Shown here: piece by piece, positions 59,877 through 64,000 of the stretch
Numbering within the stretch: the first letter of the stretch is position 1
How the letters are laid out: each line of letters begins with the position of its first letter
Assembly (NCBI GenBank): GCA_015063125.1
Contig: SUTB01000001.1
Span: 620,001-684,000 of the forward strand
Reading direction: 5' to 3'
Origin: Thermoplasmata archaeon
GTDB lineage: Archaea; Thermoplasmatota; Thermoplasmata; Methanomassiliicoccales; Methanomethylophilaceae
Length of the DNA: 64,000 nt
The notes under the pieces: generated by a model
Seen by the model: the letters and a program-made list of their open reading frames with translations, nothing else
What the model was told of the DNA's origin: nothing
The model's database searches: none
Program-made: the position numbers and the translations under genes

Positions 59877-60739
59877 CAGTTCACCAGCCTCTCGATGGGC
59901 GTGGTGAGGATGCCTTTGGCTCCGAGCCTCTTGAGCTCGGCGATGGTGGAGAAGACATCCTTTCCGTCTATGACGGCGTGTACTGCGAGGTAGTCCTTGT
60001 TGCCTGCGATCTCAAGGACCGTAGGTCCTCCTATGCCGGGGATGATCTTCTCGATCGCGCTGAGCTTGTCCTTGGGGATGTCGGCCATGAGATACTTCTT
60101 GTTCTCTGCCAGTATGACGCTCTGAAGCGAATCCACGACATCCTGGATGGCCTGTCCGTTCTTGGCCATCGCCTTGTCCGAGGACAGCACGACTGCTTGT
60201 GACTCGATGATGGATCCGACCTCCCTGAGCCTGTTGGTCTTCAGAGTGGATCCGGTGGAGACGAGATCCGTTATCAGATCCGAGACCCCCATGTAGGGCA
60301 TGATCTCGCATGCTCCGGTGACGGTGATGATCTCGACCTTCTTTCCGAGATCGTCAAAATACTTCTTGGTGAGGTTGGGGAAGGATGTGGCTACCCTGCT
60401 CCCGTCCTTGATCTGTGATGCATCCGTGATTCCTGATGCCTCGGGGACAGCGACTGCGAGGTGACAGTATCCGAACTGAAGGTCGAGCATCTTCTTCAGA
60501 TCCTTTCCGGACTCTGCGGTCTCATCGATTCCCGTGATTCCCATGTCTATGGCGCCTTCGGCAATGAAGACGGGGACATCCTGGGCCCTGATGAATATGA
60601 CCTCGATATCCTGATTCTTGGCCTTGATGTAGAGCCTCCTGCCGATGTCCTCTCCGAGGTCGATTCCCGCCCTGGTGAGAAGCTCAACAGTCCTCTCGTT
60701 CAATCTGCCCTTGTTCGGAACTCCTAGTTTGAGTGTCAT
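59876..60739 (-). CDS. hisG: ATP phosphoribosyltransferase HisG (long form)
   Basis: 287 residues. LGVPNKGRLNERTVELL, DIGITGIDETAE, YCHLAVAVPEAS and VTGACEIMPYMGVSDLITDLVSTGSTLK (split motif: VTGACEIMP, LITDLVSTG) are the HisG motifs; the C-terminal ACT-like HisG_C domain (ADIPKDKLSAIEKIIPGIGG) binds histidine for feedback. It commits PRPP and ATP to histidine. Promoter TTTAAATATTATATA at about 60756-60770, first gene of hisGCHA. Confidence 0.95.
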   Translation of the reverse strand: MTLKLGVPNKGRLNERTVELLTRAGIDLGEDIGRRLYIKAKNQDIEVIFIRAQDVPVFIAEGAIDMGITGIDETAESGKDLKKMLDLQFGYCHLAVAVPEASGITDASQIKDGSRVATSFPNLTKKYFDDLGKKVEIITVTGACEIMPYMGVSDLITDLVSTGSTLKTNRLREVGSIIESQAVVLSSDKAMAKNGQAIQDVVDSLQSVILAENKKYLMADIPKDKLSAIEKIIPGIGGPTVLEIAGNKDYLAVHAVIDGKDVFSTIAELKRLGAKGILTTPIERLVN

Positions 60740-60794
60740 TTCTGTCCTCGTCTCGCCATTAAATATATAATATTTAAAGCACAGGGGACGGACA

Positions 60795-61118
60795 TCATTC
60801 TGAGACCAGGTTCAGTCCTATGACTCCAGCTATAAGGACGCCCAGGAAAAAGAATCCCATGAGGTTAGGTACGTCGCCCATGATGATGCTGACGATGACG
60901 GCTCCGATGGCACCAATACCGACCCACACGGAATAGGACTGTCCCGATGGCAGCCCGCCGTCCAGCGCCTTGTACAGGAATATCACGCTGATGGGCAGAA
61001 TGAGTATGGTGACTATGGTCCAGAAGGGATCCGTGAAGACGTTAGAGAAGCTCATCGTGGTGGCCCAGAGGGTCTCGAATATCCCGCCTATGAATATGTA
61101 GAGCCAAAGCTTGTTCAT
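60795..61118 (-). CDS. SMR-family transporter subunit (EmrE/SugE-like)
   Basis: 107 residues with four helices: WLYIFIGGIFETLWATTMSF (Glu in helix 1), FTDPFWTIVTILILPISVIF, SYSVWVGIGAIGAVIVSIIM and GFFFLGVLIAGVIGLNLV. Second member of a paired SMR; the start overlaps the first member's stop by ATGA. Paired SMR proteins act as antiparallel heterodimers exporting cations such as guanidinium derivatives or drugs. Confidence 0.88.
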   Translation of the reverse strand: MNKLWLYIFIGGIFETLWATTMSFSNVFTDPFWTIVTILILPISVIFLYKALDGGLPSGQSYSVWVGIGAIGAVIVSIIMGDVPNLMGFFFLGVLIAGVIGLNLVSE

Positions 61119-61450
61119 CCTATCACCGACGACAATTCCAAACCGACCACGCCTATGATGATCATGGTCACGAGTACGATCTTGATGCGGTCAAGCCTCT
61201 CCTTGAAGAGGACGAACCCGGATATGACTGCGAACACAGAACCGAGTCCCGTCCAAAGGGAGTATGCGATCCCCACTGAGAATCCCTCTCCCATCGCGAA
61301 AGCGAGACATGACGGGCTGGCGTACATCATTGCGATTGTGAAGAGCAACCAGAATTTGGAGTGCTTCTCGCTGTACTTCTTGAGCCCTATGACCCAAAGA
61401 GGTTCTAGCACACCTCCCAATATGACCCAAGCCAGCCCGATCAGTTCCAT
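61115..61450 (-). CDS. SMR-family transporter subunit (EmrE/SugE-like), first of pair
   Basis: 111 residues, four helices: LAWVILGGVLEPLWVIGLKK (Glu in helix 1), FWLLFTIAMMYASPSCLAFA, GIAYSLWTGLGSVFAVISGF and VLVTMIIIGVVGLELSS. It and the downstream subunit differ in sequence and overlap, the sign of an obligate heterodimer. Substrate unknown. Confidence 0.88.
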   Translation of the reverse strand: MELIGLAWVILGGVLEPLWVIGLKKYSEKHSKFWLLFTIAMMYASPSCLAFAMGEGFSVGIAYSLWTGLGSVFAVISGFVLFKERLDRIKIVLVTMIIIGVVGLELSSVIG

Positions 61451-61488
61451 AGAATCTACCGATGACCCCGTATGATGGTCTGTTCATA

Positions 61489-62298
61489 TCACTTTTTAAT
61501 CGAGAACATGGCGCTGTTTACGGCCATCATGGCGGTTCCTATCTCAAGGGGATCGTGGATGATCGCTTTGGCCTTCTTCCTGCTCTCCTCATCGAAGTAG
61601 TGGGGCACTCCCGGAGTGGAGATGACTGCTCCCTCCTGGATGAGCCTTCCGGGGAAGATGGCGGGGGCTGCATTGAGGATGTACTGATGGGCTGCCAGAG
61701 CCGCTTCCACATCCTCCAGTGCCTTTACTCCGAACCTCTGCTCAAGGGCTTTGGCCTTCTCGAACTTGATATCCGTGACGGATACGTTAGCACCCCATCC
61801 TTTGAGAATCTGGACTGCTTCCGTGCCGACAAGTCCCGCTCCGATGACGAGGACGTCCTTGCCCTGGACACCGTCAGCGGCATTCTTCAGAGCAACGGCG
61901 TAACCCATGGCGGTTCCCCAGGAGTTGTTGGTGCTCCTGGCCTCATGGACGTTGTATGCGACGAACATGGCATCGTCGGCCATCATGATCATGTCGACCT
62001 TGTCCAGGATCCCCTGCTGGAATCCGTTCACATCCGTGCCTGCGGTGACATAGCTGTCCATGCCCAGGCGCTTGACGATGGCGTCGACCGATTTCGAGAA
62101 TCCGCTGATTACACCCATTCCTGACGTGATGGGAACGACTGCGACCCTGACCTTGGAGAAATCCACATCGTGATCCACTCCGGCACCCTCCAGCGCCAGC
62201 TGCTTCACGGTCTTTCCGCACATCTTCATCAGCCTGGAATCCAGGTCCAGCTTGTCATCGGGTACGCCTTCAATCAGATCGGGTGTTAGCCTTGTCAT
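61489..62298 (-). CDS. pylD: PylD pyrrolysine biosynthesis dehydrogenase
   Basis: 269 residues. VLVIGAGLVGTEAVQILKGW is the NAD Rossmann loop; the N-terminal part (TRLTPDLIEGVPDDKLDLD, VAVVPITSGMGVISGFSKSV) and the C-terminal KKAKAIIHDPLEIGTAMMAV fit PylD. It oxidises 3R-3-methylornithyl-N6-lysine so that it cyclises to pyrrolysine. Overlaps pylC (ATG at 62298). Its presence implies UAG decoding. Confidence 0.95.
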   Translation of the reverse strand: MTRLTPDLIEGVPDDKLDLDSRLMKMCGKTVKQLALEGAGVDHDVDFSKVRVAVVPITSGMGVISGFSKSVDAIVKRLGMDSYVTAGTDVNGFQQGILDKVDMIMMADDAMFVAYNVHEARSTNNSWGTAMGYAVALKNAADGVQGKDVLVIGAGLVGTEAVQILKGWGANVSVTDIKFEKAKALEQRFGVKALEDVEAALAAHQYILNAAPAIFPGRLIQEGAVISTPGVPHYFDEESRKKAKAIIHDPLEIGTAMMAVNSAMFSIKK

Positions 62299-63458
62299 CA
62301 GATCATCTCCGGGGTTCCGTCGAGGAACCTCTCAATAGAACATTCGTCAAGGATCCTCTGGATGCAGGCATCGCATTTCTGGTCTACCTCCTGCTCCGTC
62401 CTTCCTTTGACGATGAGGGTGGCATGCCACTCCTCCTTACCGTTTTCATAATCGGAAATGGTGTTGTCAGCACCGAACAGTCCCTTCTCGAACCTCGGTT
62501 TCACCACATGTCCGAACTCCTTCTCTCCGCTCGACCTCAGGACACCGTCCTTGAAGTACACGTGACGGTAGATTGAGCATCCTTCCTCGGCCTTCCTGTC
62601 CTTGGGCTTGCCAAGGGCGGTGGTGGTCAGCTCCTCCAAGAGATTGACTCCTGTAGCCGCCTCGATGGCCGCGGGGGTCTGGCTGGGGATACGGGCATCG
62701 ATCTCCAGCACGCGGAGTCCCTTGGGTGTGAGGATGGCTTCCACATCCATGAGTGCATTGAGCTTAATCGCTTCAGCAACATCCTTTCCGATATCCGCGA
62801 ACTTCCTGCATTCCTCATCGGACATTATGTTGGGGTTGCAGCGGACCATCTTGCAGTCGTAGTTGGAATCGAGGCAGACCTCGGTGGTGACGTATGATTT
62901 TGCGGTCTCACCGTTGCCGATCACCTCGATTGAGACGCTCTTGCCGTGGACGAACTCCTGGATGACCGGTTCGTCTCCCAGGCCCCTGACGATCTGCAGA
63001 CCGTTCTCGAGGTCGTGCTCGTTATGGGCTACCGTGACACCGATGCTTCCGCTCTGGGATGCTGGTTTCACAATAGCAGGATAGCCGCAGTACGGCCAGG
63101 GTTCCGGAAGAGGTACTCCAACCGACGCCATGATGTTGTTCGATTTGTTCTTCGAACTCGAGATGTTGTATGATGCTAGGTCGAACAGAAGAGGAGCATC
63201 CATACGTCCTTTGATCGAGTCCAGCGTTGTCAGGAGATCCATCTCCTCGCATGCGGGAATCACCGCATCGCATCCTTTGAAGACCTCCAACGCAGCTTCC
63301 GCATCCTTGGTGGGGTCTAAGACTATCGGTTCGTCGCACAATGACATTGCCGGGGCGGATGCCTTCCTATCCAGGACGACGGTCTCGTAACCGGCGGCCT
63401 TGGCCAGTAGAACCGCTTCCATGCCCTGAAGGGCCCCGCCGACTATTGCGATCCTCAT
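62298..63458 (-). CDS. pylC: PylC ATP-grasp ligase
   Basis: 386 residues. IAIVGGALQGMEAVLLAKAA opens the biotin carboxylase-like preATP domain; ATP-grasp motifs are GYPAIVKPASQSGSIGVTVA, VIQEFVHGKSVSIEVIGNG and LRVLEIDARIPSQTP. It ligates 3R-3-methyl-D-ornithine to the epsilon amine of lysine. Stop of pylB and start of pylC overlap (TGATG). Confidence 0.96.
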   Translation of the reverse strand: MRIAIVGGALQGMEAVLLAKAAGYETVVLDRKASAPAMSLCDEPIVLDPTKDAEAALEVFKGCDAVIPACEEMDLLTTLDSIKGRMDAPLLFDLASYNISSSKNKSNNIMASVGVPLPEPWPYCGYPAIVKPASQSGSIGVTVAHNEHDLENGLQIVRGLGDEPVIQEFVHGKSVSIEVIGNGETAKSYVTTEVCLDSNYDCKMVRCNPNIMSDEECRKFADIGKDVAEAIKLNALMDVEAILTPKGLRVLEIDARIPSQTPAAIEAATGVNLLEELTTTALGKPKDRKAEEGCSIYRHVYFKDGVLRSSGEKEFGHVVKPRFEKGLFGADNTISDYENGKEEWHATLIVKGRTEQEVDQKCDACIQRILDECSIERFLDGTPEMI

Positions 63459-64000
63459 CAGGCCACTCTCTTCGGGCGGTGTGCGTTCAGGAATGATTGG
63501 TATTCCGCGGATGATGCGTGGTGGTGGCCCATGTCCTCGAGAAGCTCGAACACGTGCTCGACGGAACGGTTTCCGTTCTCGATGTCCAGCTCGTGCTGCG
63601 CCACACCAGCGAGATGCTTGCTCGGAGGAACTATGGACGTGACCACGTTGGCTCCGGCGTTGATCCTTGTCTTTAGACCTGCGATGCCTTCAACGTCGAG
63701 GCTGCAGGGGATGAGCTTGTCCTGGTTCAGGAGCCTCATGATGGCGATGGCCTTCAGCTCCTCGGTGGAATCGTAGGGCGTGAAATCCTGCATGGGCGTT
63801 CCCACCTGGGGGACGAACGTCATGGCGCGGACCTGACCGCATCCCAGGGAGCTCATCTCTGCGATGGTCTCCGCACGGTCCCTGACGTTCTCTCCGAGTC
63901 CGATCATCATACCGTCCTCGGCCAGCAGTCCTGCCTCCATGGCCCAGATCTTCTGGTTCCTGCGGTCGTCGAAGCTCTGGTTGAGCCTCAGTGATTTGAA
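63458..64000 (-). CDS. pylB: PylB methylornithine synthase, 5' end beyond window
   Basis: The last 180 residues are visible (the frame is open to 64000). Blocks EAGLLAEDGMMIGLGENVRD, FVPQVGTPMQDF, AIMRLLNQDKLIPCSLDVEG and ITRINAG-like NVVTSIVPPS are the C-terminal half of the radical SAM lysine mutase PylB, related to BioB. The iron-sulfur CxxxCxxC lies outside the window. It starts pyrrolysine synthesis by turning lysine into 3-methylornithine. pylS and pylT are expected further right. Confidence 0.93.
   Translation of the reverse strand, partial: FKSLRLNQSFDDRRNQKIWAMEAGLLAEDGMMIGLGENVRDRAETIAEMSSLGCGQVRAMTFVPQVGTPMQDFTPYDSTEELKAIAIMRLLNQDKLIPCSLDVEGIAGLKTRINAGANVVTSIVPPSKHLAGVAQHELDIENGNRSVEHVFELLEDMGHHHASSAEYQSFLNAHRPKRVA

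Noticed and set aside
1-64000. CRISPR array or rRNA operon
   Set aside because: No regularly spaced repeats of CRISPR type and no rRNA-like conserved segments were seen in the window.

Overview
The window is a dense, roughly 55% GC, archaeal chromosome segment. The archaeal assignment rests on egsA (glycerol-1-phosphate dehydrogenase, archaeal lipids), archaeal DnaG, Hjc, XPD-type helicase, Trm1, NadM, MptD-like protein, class V FBP phosphatase, archaeal triosephosphate isomerase and a CCA-less tRNA gene. At the right edge lies pylB-pylC-pylD (pyrrolysine biosynthesis). Together with two CobQ paralogues, several genes of bacterial flavour (GpmA, PdxY, SfsA, MATE, Cthe_2159-like) and almost no genes ending in TAG, this points to a methyl-reducing methanogen of the Methanomassiliicoccales, probably a host-associated Methanomethylophilaceae member. 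That taxonomic step is inference.

Layout. 1-4.1 kb: accessory island. A Sel1-repeat gene is cut by the left window edge, and a ~220 bp copy of its 5' end reappears near 3.8 kb. Between the copies lie a decapitated tyrosine recombinase, broken fragments of a secreted protein and of a small conserved gene, and an arsR-arsM arsenic methylation pair with overlapping palindromic operators. 4.2-14.8 kb: two paired radical-SAM-like proteins, a hydrolase-like/phosphoglycerate-mutase chimera, a SprT-like protease with YgiQ radical SAM, a PdxY-GNAT fusion, a TPR protein, an XPD helicase and a BASS-family transporter. 14.85-18.5 kb: tRNA-Ser(UGA) whose 3' end is repeated 1.5 kb downstream around an AT-rich DUF4143-type ATPase gene, a second such ATPase, then a YdeI-family gene with an in-frame amber codon. 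18.6-22.9 kb: a Met-rich secreted protein and a DUF4956-VTC-Cthe_2159-like surface cluster. 23-35 kb: SfsA, MATE, Hjc, AspRS, GpmA, FBP phosphatase-TIM (gluconeogenesis) and two large cell-surface proteins. 35-45 kb: LonB-like ATPase without protease domain, DnaG, YhaN/YhaO pair, two CobQ-like proteins and a ubiquitin-like GG-tailed protein. 45-57.5 kb: citrate synthase with an in-frame amber codon, MptD-like, THEP1, Trm1, PurA, superoxide reductase, iron-sulfur flavoprotein, EgsA, PurC, a small E1-like enzyme, PncC-NadM. 57.5-61.5 kb: hisAHCG and a paired SMR transporter. 61.5-64 kb: pylD, pylC, pylB (cut by the right edge).

The main discovery is that pyrrolysine synthesis genes occur in the same window as two non-methyltransferase genes interrupted by a single in-frame TAG: citrate synthase (codon 13, behind an eight-base Shine-Dalgarno match) and a YdeI-family protein (codon 45, where the family usually has lysine). 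Both reading frames continue intact across the TAG with family-conserved sequence on both sides, so amber read-through as pyrrolysine is the simplest reading.

Most promoters show a TATA-like box about 24-30 bp upstream of the start codon, implying leaderless mRNAs. Many genes overlap by ATGA or TAATG/TGATG, implying tight operons.
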